Made by a program: the position numbers and the translations under genes
Notes under the pieces: model-generated
Databases searched by the model: none
The model's input: the letters and a program-made list of their open reading frames with translations, nothing else
What the model was told of the DNA's origin: nothing
Shown: piece after piece, positions 43,002 through 53,917 of the stretch
Layout: each line of letters starts with the position of its first letter
How positions within the stretch are numbered: the first letter of the stretch is position 1
Assembly: GCF_029846275.1 (NCBI RefSeq)
Contig: NZ_JARVWS010000001.1
Coordinates: 1,054,001 to 1,118,000, forward strand
Direction of reading: 5' to 3'
Source of the DNA: Nocardioides sp. CER19
GTDB lineage: Bacteria > Actinomycetota > Actinomycetes > Propionibacteriales > Nocardioidaceae
Length of the DNA stretch: 64,000 nt

Positions 43002-43028
43002 TTGGCACTCTCGACGTGAGTGTGCCAA
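43002..43028. promoter_or_regulatory. CIRCE element 2 (degenerate) upstream of groES
   Basis: TTGGCACTC (43002-43010), 9-nt spacer, GTGTGCCAA (43020-43028) is a second CIRCE-like repeat with one mismatch between arms, 35 bp from the first. TTGGCA may double as the -35 of the promoter. Two CIRCE sites suggest cooperative control. Confidence 0.8.
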
Positions 43029-43128
43029 CTGCCTGCCGGCCACGGCGACCCCCGCGACGGCGCTGGAGCCCAGCAGGCGAAGACGTCCACTGATTCGCCC
43101 ATCGAAGTGTGAAGGGGAGGTCGACACC

Positions 43129-43422
43129 GTGTCGATCAACATCAAGCCTCTCGAGGACCGCATCGTCATCAAGCAGGTCGAGGCTGAGCAGACCACCGCC
43201 TCCGGCCTGGTCATCCCGGACACCGCCAAGGAGAAGCCCCAGGAGGGCGAGGTCCTGGCGGTCGGCCCCGGTCGCATCGACGACAACGGCAACCGCGTCC
43301 CGCTCGACGTCAGCGTCGGCGACAAGGTCATCTACAGCAAGTACGGCGGCACCGAGGTCAAGTTCGGCGGCGACGAGTACCTCATCCTGTCCGCCCGCGA
43401 CGTCCTCGCGGTCGTTTCCTGA
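43129..43422 (+). CDS. groES: Co-chaperonin GroES
   Basis: 97-residue GroES, lid of the GroEL chamber. [19 protein letters not shown] in pieces, the mobile loop around [17 protein letters not shown], and [24 protein letters not shown] are all typical. The GTG start at 43129 is preceded by GAAGGGGAGG. It sits directly behind two CIRCE elements and is separated from groEL1 by a large hairpin. Confidence 0.98.
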   Translation: MSINIKPLEDRIVIKQVEAEQTTASGLVIPDTAKEKPQEGEVLAVGPGRIDDNGNRVPLDVSVGDKVIYSKYGGTEVKFGGDEYLILSARDVLAVVS

Positions 43423-43437
43423 CGCACCTGGCATCCC

Positions 43438-45178
<1,741 letters not shown>

Positions 45179-45213
45179 TCAACCGGCCCGGCGCGTCCTG
45201 ACGCGCTGAGGCT

Positions 45214-45258
45214 CGAGTCGGCGCATCCTCGCGAGCATCGCGAGGGTGCGCCGACTCG
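45214..45258 (+). terminator. Strong terminator after groEL1
   Basis: A 21-bp stem (45214-45234 with 45238-45258, one G-T wobble) closes on a GCA loop. It separates the heat-shock operon from the cysteine dioxygenase leader. There is no T-run, only CATTTCG after it. Confidence 0.8.
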
Positions 45259-45342
45259 GCATTTCGGGCCAGCACCGGCGGCCGCCGACCCCGAACGACG
45301 GTCCGCGATGCGAGAGGCGCGTCGATCGCCACGGGCTCGACC

Positions 45343-45348
45343 TAGGGT
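45343..45348 (+). promoter_or_regulatory. -10 hexamer of the cysteine dioxygenase transcript
   Basis: TAGGGT lies 6 nt before the ATG of a ten-codon reading frame, so transcription should begin at or next to that ATG. No clear -35 is visible. Confidence 0.5.
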
Positions 45349-45354
45349 GGAGGC

Positions 45355-45387
45355 ATGCCCTTCGAGTGCCGGTGTTGTCGTCGCTGA
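45355..45387 (+). CDS. Putative leaderless Cys-rich leader peptide (MPFECRCCRR)
   Basis: Ten codons, ATG at 45355 to TGA at 45385-45387, with three Cys codons (TGC, TGT, TGT); TGT is the rare choice in such GC-rich DNA. The layout (leaderless sORF 46 nt before a cysteine-metabolism gene) matches the poly-Cys leader peptides of mycobacteria and streptomycetes (Ms4533A-type) that sense Cys-tRNA supply by ribosome stalling. CCTTCG (45359-45364, codons 2-4) is exactly complementary to CGAAGG (45421-45426), the SD region of the next gene. Confidence 0.7.
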   Translation: MPFECRCCRR

Positions 45388-45420
45388 TCACGCTCAGCCG
45401 ACCCCACCTCTCTCTCGCTC

Positions 45421-45426
45421 CGAAGG
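45421..45426 (+). promoter_or_regulatory. SD of cysteine dioxygenase gene, complementary to the leader sORF
   Basis: CGAAGG, containing the SD GAAGG(A) 7-8 nt before ATG 45434, can pair with CCTTCG at 45359-45364 inside the leader peptide reading frame. Six perfect pairs, extendable with one bulged base. A ribosome stopped on the Cys codons would cover the 5' partner and free the SD. Confidence 0.45.
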
Positions 45427-45433
45427 ACCCCTC

Positions 45434-45883
45434 ATGCCTGCGCTCACCGTGCTGCCCCTGCTCGAGGCACTGCGCGACCACGCCGACGACCCCGACCTCC
45501 ACGGCCTGCTCGACCCGCCGGCGGAGGGGCGCACGTTCTATCTCCTGACGCGGACCGACGACCTCGAGCTGTGGCTCATCGCCTGGGCGCCCGGCGCCAG
45601 CACGGGCTACCACGACCACGGCACCGCCACCGGCGCGCACACCGTCCTCGAAGGCGCGCTGGTGGAGCACAGCTTCGACGGCGGGCTGCAGCTCGTCGAC
45701 GCGACGCCGGGTGATGCTCGTGCCTACGCGGCCGGCCGCGTGCACGACATGCGCAACCCGGGTTCGGAGCCCGCGCTCTCCCTGCACGCCTACTCGCCAC
45801 GGCTCGACGCGATGAACCACTACCGGTTCCTCGGCGACCGGATGGCCCTGATCGGCGCGGAGCCCGGTCGCTCGCCGAGGTGA
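45434..45883 (+). CDS. Cysteine dioxygenase family protein (cupin)
   Basis: 149-residue type I cysteine dioxygenase, a thiol dioxygenase that oxidises cysteine to cysteine sulfinate with Fe(II) and O2. The three-His metal site is visible: His60 and His62 in GYHDHG and His104 in GRVHDMRNP. The length is somewhat below the mammalian enzyme (about 200) but normal for bacterial forms. It is the only gene behind the Cys leader. Its convergent neighbours are luciferase-like monooxygenases linked to sulfur use. Confidence 0.9.
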   Translation: MPALTVLPLLEALRDHADDPDLHGLLDPPAEGRTFYLLTRTDDLELWLIAWAPGASTGYHDHGTATGAHTVLEGALVEHSFDGGLQLVDATPGDARAYAAGRVHDMRNPGSEPALSLHAYSPRLDAMNHYRFLGDRMALIGAEPGRSPR

Positions 45884-45929
45884 AGGAGGCCGGTAGCGCG
45901 GCGCTCGCAGAGGGATGGACCCGGCCGGG

Positions 45930-47057
45930 TCAGGACCGGCTCGCCCACTCCTGGGCGAGGAGCTCGTACGACCGCGCCCGGTCGGCGTGGTCGTGGGTGA
46001 TGGTCGTGACGACGAGCTCGTCGGCGCCGACGGCGCGCTGCAGGATCTCGAGCTGGTCGGCGACCTGGGCAGGTGTGCCGACGAACCGGGTGTCGATGCG
46101 GTCCTGGACGAGGGCACGGTCCTCGTCCGACCAGTGCCACGCCCGTGCCTGCTCCGGAGTCGGGAACGGGATGGCGCCCTCCGCCGTGCGAATGCTGCGG
46201 ACCCAGAGGCCGTAGCCGGTCGCCAGCTCGCGGGCGGTGGGCTCGTCCTCGGCGACGACGACGTCCGCGGACACGGCCACGTAGGGCCGGGTGAGGTCGT
46301 CGGACGGCTCGAACGCGGCGCGGTAGGCGAGCGTGGCCTCGACGACCCCGGACGGGTTGACGTGGTAGTTCGTCGCGAAGCGCAGCCCGCGCTTGCCGGC
46401 GACGTGCGCGCTCTCGCCGCCGCTGCTCCCGAGCACCCAGAGCTGCAGGTCCGCGCCCTCGCCCGGGAGCGCCTGCGCGTGCACCCCGTCGACGGAACGG
46501 TAGGTGCCGGCGATGAGGGCGAGGATGTCGTCGACCTGCTCGCCGTAGTCCGCGGGCTCAGCGCCCGGCAGCTGGAGGAGCTCGCGCTGGACCCGGAAGC
46601 GTGGCGAGTCGAGCAGGTGGGCGATCGGCGCCTTCGGGGGTACCAGCAGCCCCTCCGCGGTCCGACCGTCGACGAGCGGGACCGGCGGGACCTCGCCCTG
46701 GTCGGAGCCCGGTGGCCTGCCCCCGGAGCGTCCGAGGCCGAGGTCGATGCGGCCGGGGTACGCCGCGTCGAGCAGCCCGAACTCCTCGACCGTGCTCAGC
46801 GCCGTCCGGTGGCCGAGCAGCACCGCGCCCGAACCGATGCGGATCGTGGCGGTGGCGGCGCCCAGCAGCGCCAGGACGACCGCCGGTGAGGTTCCCGCGA
46901 CCCCGGGGTTGAGGTGATGCTCGGCGACCCAGTAGCGGGCGTAGCCCAGCCGCTCGGCGTGCCGAGCGAGGTCGACACTGTTGCGAAGCGCGTCAGCGCC
47001 GCTCTGGCCGGAGACGATCGGCACCAGGTCGAGGACCGAGAGCGGTGCGCGGGTCAC
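45930..47057 (-). CDS. LLM class flavin-dependent oxidoreductase (MsnO8-type, alkanal monooxygenase-like)
   Basis: 375-residue luciferase-like monooxygenase. SVLDLVPIVSGQSG at the start, YWVAEHHLNP and IRIGSGAVLLGHRTA are typical of MsnO8-type members, which cluster with sulfonate or sulfone utilisation genes. It needs reduced flavin from a separate reductase, none of which is in the window. Overlaps the second monooxygenase gene by 4 nt; third gene of the operon. Substrate not determined. Confidence 0.88.
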   Translation of the reverse strand: MTRAPLSVLDLVPIVSGQSGADALRNSVDLARHAERLGYARYWVAEHHLNPGVAGTSPAVVLALLGAATATIRIGSGAVLLGHRTALSTVEEFGLLDAAYPGRIDLGLGRSGGRPPGSDQGEVPPVPLVDGRTAEGLLVPPKAPIAHLLDSPRFRVQRELLQLPGAEPADYGEQVDDILALIAGTYRSVDGVHAQALPGEGADLQLWVLGSSGGESAHVAGKRGLRFATNYHVNPSGVVEATLAYRAAFEPSDDLTRPYVAVSADVVVAEDEPTARELATGYGLWVRSIRTAEGAIPFPTPEQARAWHWSDEDRALVQDRIDTRFVGTPAQVADQLEILQRAVGADELVVTTITHDHADRARSYELLAQEWASRS

Positions 47058-48430
47058 GACGCCGCCTCGACCCGCTTGCCGCCGGCACCGGACGGCGCCA
47101 CGGGGAGTCCGAGGTTCTCGCGAAGCGTGGCGCCTGCATAGGCGGTGCGGTGGACCCCGCGCTCCTGCAGCAGGGGTACGACCTCATCGACGAAGCGGCC
47201 GAGGCCGCCGGGCGTGACGTGGGGGACCAGGATGAAGCCGTCGCTCGCGTCGGCCTGGACGAACTCGTCGAGCTCGGCCGCGACGGAGGCGGGGGACCCG
47301 ACGAACGCCTGGCGCCCGGTGACGTCGATGACGAGCTCCCGGGTCGACCAACGGTTGGCCTGCGCGCGCTCGCGCCACTCGCGCGCGACCTCGACCGGGT
47401 TGCGGTTCATCCGCACCGAGGCCCTGCCCTTCGAGAAGAGCTCGTCGGACACGACCGGGTCGAACGCAGGCAGCGGGCCGTCGGGGTCGTGGTCGGACAG
47501 GTCGGTGTTCCACAGCTGTTCGAGGAACTTGATCGCGGTGGCCGGCGACACCTGCGCGAGCCGCACCTCGTGTGCCAGGTCGGCCGCCTCGGCGTCGGTG
47601 TCGCCGAGCACGAAGGTGGCGGCGGGCAGGATCAGGAGGTCCTCCGGGCGACGGCCGTGGCGGGCCAGCCGGCCCTTCATGTCCGAGTAGAACGTCCGGC
47701 CTTCGTCCAGCCTGCTGTAGCGCGAGAAGATCGCGTCGGCGCTGGCGGCCGCGAACTCGCGGCCCTCATCGGAGTCGCCGGCCTGGAAGATCACGGGCCT
47801 GCCCTGCGGGCTGCGCGGGACGTTGAACTGGCCCTCGATCTCGAAGTGGGCGTCCTGGTGCGCGAACCTGCCCGGGCGCGGCGTCGTGAGGAATCGTCCG
47901 GTCCGCTTGTCGGCCAGGATCTCGTCGCCGTTCCAGGAGCTCCAGATCTCGGTGGCGGTCTCGAGGAACGTCCGGGCGCGCTCGTAGCGCTGGTCCTGCG
48001 GCAGGTAGCCGCCGCGTCGGAAGTTCTCGCCGGTGAACGCGTCCCAGCTGGTGACGACGTTCCAGGCGGCCCGCCCGCCGGAGAGGTGGTCGAGGGTGGC
48101 GAACTGGCGTGCGACCTCGAGCGGCTCGTTGAACGTCGAGTTGATCGTGCCGGTCAGTCCCAGGCGCTCGGTCACCGCCGCGAGCGCCGCGAGCACGGTG
48201 AAGGTGTCGGGGCGGCCGACCACGTCGAGGTCGTAGATCCGACCGCCCTGCTCGCGCAGCCGGAGGCCCTCGGCGAGGAAGAGGAAGTCGAACAGGCCGC
48301 GCTCGGCGGTCTGTGCGAACTCGACGAACGAGGCAAACTCGATGTGGCTCCCCGACGTGGGGTCGCTCCAGACGGTGGTGTTGTTGACGCCGGGGAAGTG
48401 GGCGGCGAGGTGGACCTGCTTCTTCGTCAT
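47054..48430 (-). CDS. NtaA/DmoA family FMN-dependent monooxygenase
   Basis: 458-residue member of the NtaA/SnaA/DszA group (FMNH2-dependent oxygenases such as nitrilotriacetate, DMS and dibenzothiophene sulfone monooxygenases). HLAAHFPGVNNTTVWSDP, EFAQTAERGLFDFLFLAEGL in parts, NVVTSWDAFTGENF and PQGRPVIFQAGDSDEGR are family motifs. Middle gene of the operon: 7 nt after the first, overlapping the third. Role in desulfurisation of an organosulfur compound is an inference. Confidence 0.9.
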   Translation of the reverse strand: MTKKQVHLAAHFPGVNNTTVWSDPTSGSHIEFASFVEFAQTAERGLFDFLFLAEGLRLREQGGRIYDLDVVGRPDTFTVLAALAAVTERLGLTGTINSTFNEPLEVARQFATLDHLSGGRAAWNVVTSWDAFTGENFRRGGYLPQDQRYERARTFLETATEIWSSWNGDEILADKRTGRFLTTPRPGRFAHQDAHFEIEGQFNVPRSPQGRPVIFQAGDSDEGREFAAASADAIFSRYSRLDEGRTFYSDMKGRLARHGRRPEDLLILPAATFVLGDTDAEAADLAHEVRLAQVSPATAIKFLEQLWNTDLSDHDPDGPLPAFDPVVSDELFSKGRASVRMNRNPVEVAREWRERAQANRWSTRELVIDVTGRQAFVGSPASVAAELDEFVQADASDGFILVPHVTPGGLGRFVDEVVPLLQERGVHRTAYAGATLRENLGLPVAPSGAGGKRVEAAS

Positions 48431-48437
48431 CGGGGCC

Positions 48438-49649
48438 TCAGGCGGTCGCGTAGCGGTTGGCGGGACGGGGGAGGCCGAGCAGGCCCCGCAGGGTGCTCGC
48501 CTCGTAGTGGTCGTGGAAGAGACCGCGACGCTGCAGCTCTGGCACCAGGCGGCGGGTGATCGCCTGCAGGTCGTCGGGCAGGACGGCCGGGCGCAGACGG
48601 ACCCCCGTCAGCCCGGCAGCACGCCAGTCCGCGAGCAGGTCCGCGAGCTCGGCGGCGGACCCGGTGAAGATGCGGGCGTCGGAGCGGTACGTCGCCCCTG
48701 CGGCCTCGTCCAGCCCTGCCAACCGGTCGTGGGCGGCCGGCTCGCTCTCGGCGAGCACGACCACCAGGTCACCGAAGACGTGCACGGTCTCGCCCTCGCG
48801 ACCGGCGCTCGCCTGCGCCTCGCGGATCTCCGCGACGATCGGGGCGATGTCGCCCGTGCCGCGTGGGGTCACGAAGCCGATGTCCGTCGACCGGCCGACC
48901 AGGCGGTGCGGGATCGACCGATCGGCCAGTGCCGCGACGACGGGCTGTCCCTGCGGTGGGCGAGGCGTGATCGAGGGGCCCTTCACGTTGAACCAGCGGC
49001 CCTCGAAGTCGATGTGGTGGAGCTTGTCGCGGTCGATGAAGCGCCCGGTCGCCACGTCGCGGATCTCCGCGTCGTCCTCCCAGCTGTCCCACAGCCGCCG
49101 GAGGACCTCGACGTAGTCGGCGGCCTCGTCGAACGCATCGTGGAGCAGGAGCTGTCCCGCGGGGGAGTCGAGGTCGCCGTTCGGCACGGGCGCGAACGTC
49201 CGCCGCCCGATCAGTGCGGCGTCCCGCTGCCGGGGTGCCACCTGGACGTGGACGCCGGCTCGTCCCCTGCTGACGTGGTCGAGCGTCGCGATCGCCTTCG
49301 ACACGTGGAACGGCTCGGTGTGGGTGACGGTGGCGGTCGGCAGCAGTCCGATGTGCCGGGTGAGCGGAGCGACGCGCGCCGCGACGAGCACGGCGTCGAG
49401 TCGACCCCGCACGTGGTCGGTGCGGTCGTCCCCGAAGTCGCCGAACCGGTCAGAGGTCTGCAGCGTCAGGCTGTCCTCGAGGGTGACGAGATCGACGAGC
49501 CCGGCCTCGGCCTCGGTCACCAGGTCGGCCCAGTAGCGCGGCGAGAACAGCTCGGCGGGGCGCGCGGCCGGCTCGCGCCATGCGGCGGGATGCCAGCCGG
49601 CTCCCTCCAGCGCGACGGCGAGGCGGAGACGATCGGCACGGGCGGACAT
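48438..49649 (-). CDS. LLM class flavin-dependent oxidoreductase
   Basis: 403-residue luciferase-like monooxygenase, related to but more divergent from NtaA/DmoA enzymes: FSPRYWADLVTEAEAGLVDLVTLED in parts, GLLPTATVTHTEPFHV, TLDHVSRGRAGVHVQVAP, FVTPRGTG. First gene of the three-gene operon. The start ATG 49649 lies 6 nt after the hexamer TATGTT in an unusually AT-rich patch, so the message is probably leaderless. Substrate unknown. Confidence 0.87.
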   Translation of the reverse strand: MSARADRLRLAVALEGAGWHPAAWREPAARPAELFSPRYWADLVTEAEAGLVDLVTLEDSLTLQTSDRFGDFGDDRTDHVRGRLDAVLVAARVAPLTRHIGLLPTATVTHTEPFHVSKAIATLDHVSRGRAGVHVQVAPRQRDAALIGRRTFAPVPNGDLDSPAGQLLLHDAFDEAADYVEVLRRLWDSWEDDAEIRDVATGRFIDRDKLHHIDFEGRWFNVKGPSITPRPPQGQPVVAALADRSIPHRLVGRSTDIGFVTPRGTGDIAPIVAEIREAQASAGREGETVHVFGDLVVVLAESEPAAHDRLAGLDEAAGATYRSDARIFTGSAAELADLLADWRAAGLTGVRLRPAVLPDDLQAITRRLVPELQRRGLFHDHYEASTLRGLLGLPRPANRYATA

Positions 49650-49650
49650 G

Positions 49651-49681
49651 GTTTAAACATAGCAAATTACTAGACTTTAAG
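49651..49681 (-). promoter_or_regulatory. AT-rich promoter region of the monooxygenase operon
   Basis: About 30 bp of markedly low GC in this DNA, with GTTTAAAC and a TAGTAATTTGC stretch. On the minus strand TATGTT (49661-49656) is the -10, 6 nt before the ATG; a -35 is not clear (GCCCTT at 17 bp is the best candidate). The AT-rich stretch is a likely site for a sulfur-responsive activator, by analogy only. Confidence 0.5.
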
Positions 49682-49769
49682 GGCGTGGCGGGGCGAAGGC
49701 GCCGATGCGTTCTCGCGGGCGACACCGGCGTTAACAGCGCTGCAACATCGGATCCGCCAGACTGTGCGC

Positions 49770-50669
49770 ATGCTGTGGAGAGTGCGCACGACGCTGCCCG
49801 ACAAGCCCGGCACCCTCGCGGCGCTGGCCCAGCGCTGCGGCGCCGCGGGGGTCAACATCCTCGGTCTCCAGATCTTCCCCGGGCTCGACGACGTCACCGA
49901 CGAGATCGTCCTGAGCACCGCTGACGACTGGACCGTCGAGCAGGTCACCCGCCTGGTCAGCGACGCGGGCGGCGCGGAGGTGGTGGCCCAGCCGAGCACC
50001 GAGGCGGCGCTCGATGACCAGCCCACCCGCTACGTCAGGGCGGCCCGCGCGATCCTCGAGCGGCCCATGTCCTTCCCGGAGGTCGTCGCCCGGCTCTTCG
50101 ACGCCGAGGCGGAGCCGACCGACCCCGAGGTCGTCCACGACGTCATGGAGATGGTCGTCGGCGACGTGCAGGTGCAGGTGCACCGGACCGCGCCGTTCAC
50201 CGACACCGAGCGGGCCCGCGGCGCCGCGATGGCCGACCTGGTCAACGACGTGCTCGGCCGCACCGGCGAGGCGCCGGTCGCGACGACGGGCACGCGCCGC
50301 CTCGGCACCGGCGCGACACCCGAGTACGTCGCCCGCGGCGACTCCGTCACGGCGTACGTCGACGGCGTGGTCGTGGGGACCGCGACCGTGGGCGCCGAGA
50401 GCCGCGAGGACGGAGCCGGCGTGCGGCCCGTCGACCTCGCGGTCGACCCGAGCTGGCAGCGCCGCGGCATCGGTACCCGCCTGCTCCTCGACGCCGCCCG
50501 GGTCGCCAACTCCCTCGGCGCCGACGAGATCCTGCTGACCACCCGCTCCGACAACCAGGCGGTGCTGCCGATGGTGCTCGGCGCCGGGCTGCGCGGCCGG
50601 ATCCGGATGGCGGCCGACCGGCTGACCGTCCGCGTCCCCGTGCGCGAGCTGAAGCCCCTCGCGAGCTGA
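49770..50669 (+). CDS. ACT domain and GNAT acetyltransferase fusion
   Basis: 299 residues from ATG 49770. An N-terminal ACT domain (LWRVRTTLPDKPGTLAALAQRC, NILGLQIFPG in parts) usually binds an amino acid; a GNAT domain follows from about 190 with DPSWQRRGIGTRLLLDAAR as the acetyl-CoA loop. Ligand and substrate are unknown; amino-acid-controlled protein or small-molecule acetylation, as in some mycobacterial and actinobacterial enzymes, is plausible. CAGACT lies 6 nt before the ATG; a GTG at 49764 would add two residues. Divergent from the monooxygenase operon. Confidence 0.88.
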   Translation: MLWRVRTTLPDKPGTLAALAQRCGAAGVNILGLQIFPGLDDVTDEIVLSTADDWTVEQVTRLVSDAGGAEVVAQPSTEAALDDQPTRYVRAARAILERPMSFPEVVARLFDAEAEPTDPEVVHDVMEMVVGDVQVQVHRTAPFTDTERARGAAMADLVNDVLGRTGEAPVATTGTRRLGTGATPEYVARGDSVTAYVDGVVVGTATVGAESREDGAGVRPVDLAVDPSWQRRGIGTRLLLDAARVANSLGADEILLTTRSDNQAVLPMVLGAGLRGRIRMAADRLTVRVPVRELKPLAS

Positions 50670-50796
50670 CCCGCCCGTTCGGTCGAGCATCCTCCCCCAC
50701 CACTGCGTCATGCTCTTCCCGCGTGGTCACGCGGAGATGGGGTGCAGACCAGAGGGCAGGAGTCTCCCCGATTCGGGCTCCAGGCGCCGCGCGCCG

Positions 50797-52308
<1,512 letters not shown>

Positions 52309-52321
52309 CGAGCAACGCGAG

Positions 52322-52353
52322 GGATCGGCCGGCGCCCTGGCGCCGGCCGATCC
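52322..52353. terminator. Terminator between convergent guaB and MFS genes
   Basis: A 15-bp perfect stem (GGATCGGCCGGCGCC at 52322-52336 and its complement at 52339-52353), with only 2 bases between arms, lies 14 nt after guaB and 22 nt before the end of the convergent MFS gene. Confidence 0.85.
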
Positions 52354-52374
52354 ATCGTCTCGGTCGGGTTCGGC

Positions 52375-53799
52375 TCAGGCCGAGCCGACCTCAGGCGCGC
52401 GGGGACGCAGGCCGCCGGCGACGAGCAGCGCGCCGACCAGGACCAGTCCCGCGTCGATCCCGACGGCCGCTCGGAGTGCGGTGAGGGAGTCGATGCCGCC
52501 GGCAGCGGTGGCGATCGCGCTCACGAGGGGGACGCCGACCGCGATGGCGACCTGCTGGGTCATCGTCGCGATGCCGGTGGCGAGGCCCTGCTCGCGGTCG
52601 GGCAGCCCGGAGGTCGCGGCCACCATGAACGCGACGATGGCGCACACGTGACCGATCGCCCCGACGAACGTGACGATGCCGTAGAGCGGCAGGGACGCGT
52701 GCGCCGAGTGGCCGAGCAGGATCAGCAGGCCGGTCGTCACCGCCTGGATCGTGAGTCCCCCGGCCGCCGCCCCGCGCACGCCGACGACGCCGATCACCCG
52801 CGGGCCGACGGTGCCGCCGATGAGTGCGCCGGCACCCATGGTGCCGAGCATGAGTCCGGTCTGCAGCGGGTCGAGGCCGAGGACGTTCTGGAAGTAGAGC
52901 GTCGAGAGGAAGACCAGGCCGGGCTCCATCGAGAAGGTGACGAAGCCGGCCACGTTGCCCCAGAAGATCGTGCGCCGGCGCAGGATCGGGAGCGGCACCA
53001 GCGGGTGGGTGTGCCGACCCTCGGCGCGGACGAAGCCGGCCAGCAGGACGATCGCGAGGAGGAGTGCCGCCAGCCCCCAGGGGTCCGAGACGCCCTGTTC
53101 GCCGAGCCGCGTGGCGGCGTACACGAGGGAGAGGAGGCCGCCCGTGACCAGCGCCGCTCCCGGCGCGTCGAGGCGCGAGCGCTCGCGGTCGGGGGAGTCG
53201 GCGAGGACGAACGGCGCGACCGCGACGACGGCGACCGTGATCGGCACGTTGACGAGGAACGCCCAGCGCCAGCTGAGCAGGTCGGTGAGGACGCCCCCGA
53301 GGATCGCTCCGCCGGTGAAGCCGGCCGACATGACGACGCTGTTGAGGCCGAGCGCACGCCGGCGCAGCGGGCCCTCCGGGAATGCGACGGTGAGGAGCGA
53401 GAGCGCGGCGGGGGTGACGGCCGCCGTGGCGAGGCCCTGGATCACCCGCGCCGTCAGCAGGACGGCCGGGGACGTCGCGAGACCGCCGAGGAGGGAAGCG
53501 AGGCCGAGCGCGACCATGCCGGCCAGGAAGATCCGACGTCGGCCGAGGTAGTCGCCGACGCGACCGAACAGCAGGGTGAAGCCGGCGGCGCAGAGGGCGA
53601 AGGACGTGGCGATCCACTGCACGTCGGCCGACGAGAAGCCGAGGCCTGCCCCCACCGTCGGGAGGGCGACGTTGAGGATCGAGAAGTCGACGGTCAGGGT
53701 GAACTGCGACGCCAGCAGGAGCGCAAGGACCAGCAGCTGGCGGCGGCTCATCGCAGCTGGCCCCGCAGCTGACGCGTCGATCGTGAGCGTGGTTGTCAT
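52375..53799 (-). CDS. MFS transporter, DHA2 (14-helix) type
   Basis: 474 residues from ATG 53799. MFS drug:H+ antiporter of the 14-TM family: FTLTVDFSILNVALPTVG (motif D1), FGRVGDYLGRRRIFLAG (motif A), and RVIQGLATAAVTPAALSLL (motif B/C). Likely exports a toxic compound. Divergent from an XRE/MmyB-type regulator gene with a 118-bp gap, which is its likely controller. Upstream in-frame ATGs (53808 region) are possible. Confidence 0.92.
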   Translation of the reverse strand: MTTTLTIDASAAGPAAMSRRQLLVLALLLASQFTLTVDFSILNVALPTVGAGLGFSSADVQWIATSFALCAAGFTLLFGRVGDYLGRRRIFLAGMVALGLASLLGGLATSPAVLLTARVIQGLATAAVTPAALSLLTVAFPEGPLRRRALGLNSVVMSAGFTGGAILGGVLTDLLSWRWAFLVNVPITVAVVAVAPFVLADSPDRERSRLDAPGAALVTGGLLSLVYAATRLGEQGVSDPWGLAALLLAIVLLAGFVRAEGRHTHPLVPLPILRRRTIFWGNVAGFVTFSMEPGLVFLSTLYFQNVLGLDPLQTGLMLGTMGAGALIGGTVGPRVIGVVGVRGAAAGGLTIQAVTTGLLILLGHSAHASLPLYGIVTFVGAIGHVCAIVAFMVAATSGLPDREQGLATGIATMTQQVAIAVGVPLVSAIATAAGGIDSLTALRAAVGIDAGLVLVGALLVAGGLRPRAPEVGSA

Positions 53800-53904
53800 A
53801 CCGATCACGGTGCTGGGTCCGCACGGTCCCAGCGAGACCCCTGGTCCGCCACCCCGCCGCCTGCCTAGCACTGACAGGGGCAGGAACCCGGTGGACAGGC
53901 GGGC

Positions 53905-53910
53905 CAGGAT
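53905..53910 (+). promoter_or_regulatory. -10 hexamer of the XRE regulator gene
   Basis: CAGGAT lies 7 nt before ATG 53918. The rest of the 118-bp divergent region (53800-53917) shows no clear palindromic operator. Confidence 0.3.
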
Positions 53911-53917
53911 GGGTCCC

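Noticed and set aside
45918..45931. 14-bp palindrome GACCCGGCCGGGTC after cysteine dioxygenase as a terminator
   Set aside because: It overlaps the stop of the convergent monooxygenase gene and has no loop; may be chance in GC-rich DNA.
53800..53917. Operator between MFS and XRE genes
   Set aside because: No convincing palindrome was found despite the divergent layout; only a weak -10 was recorded.
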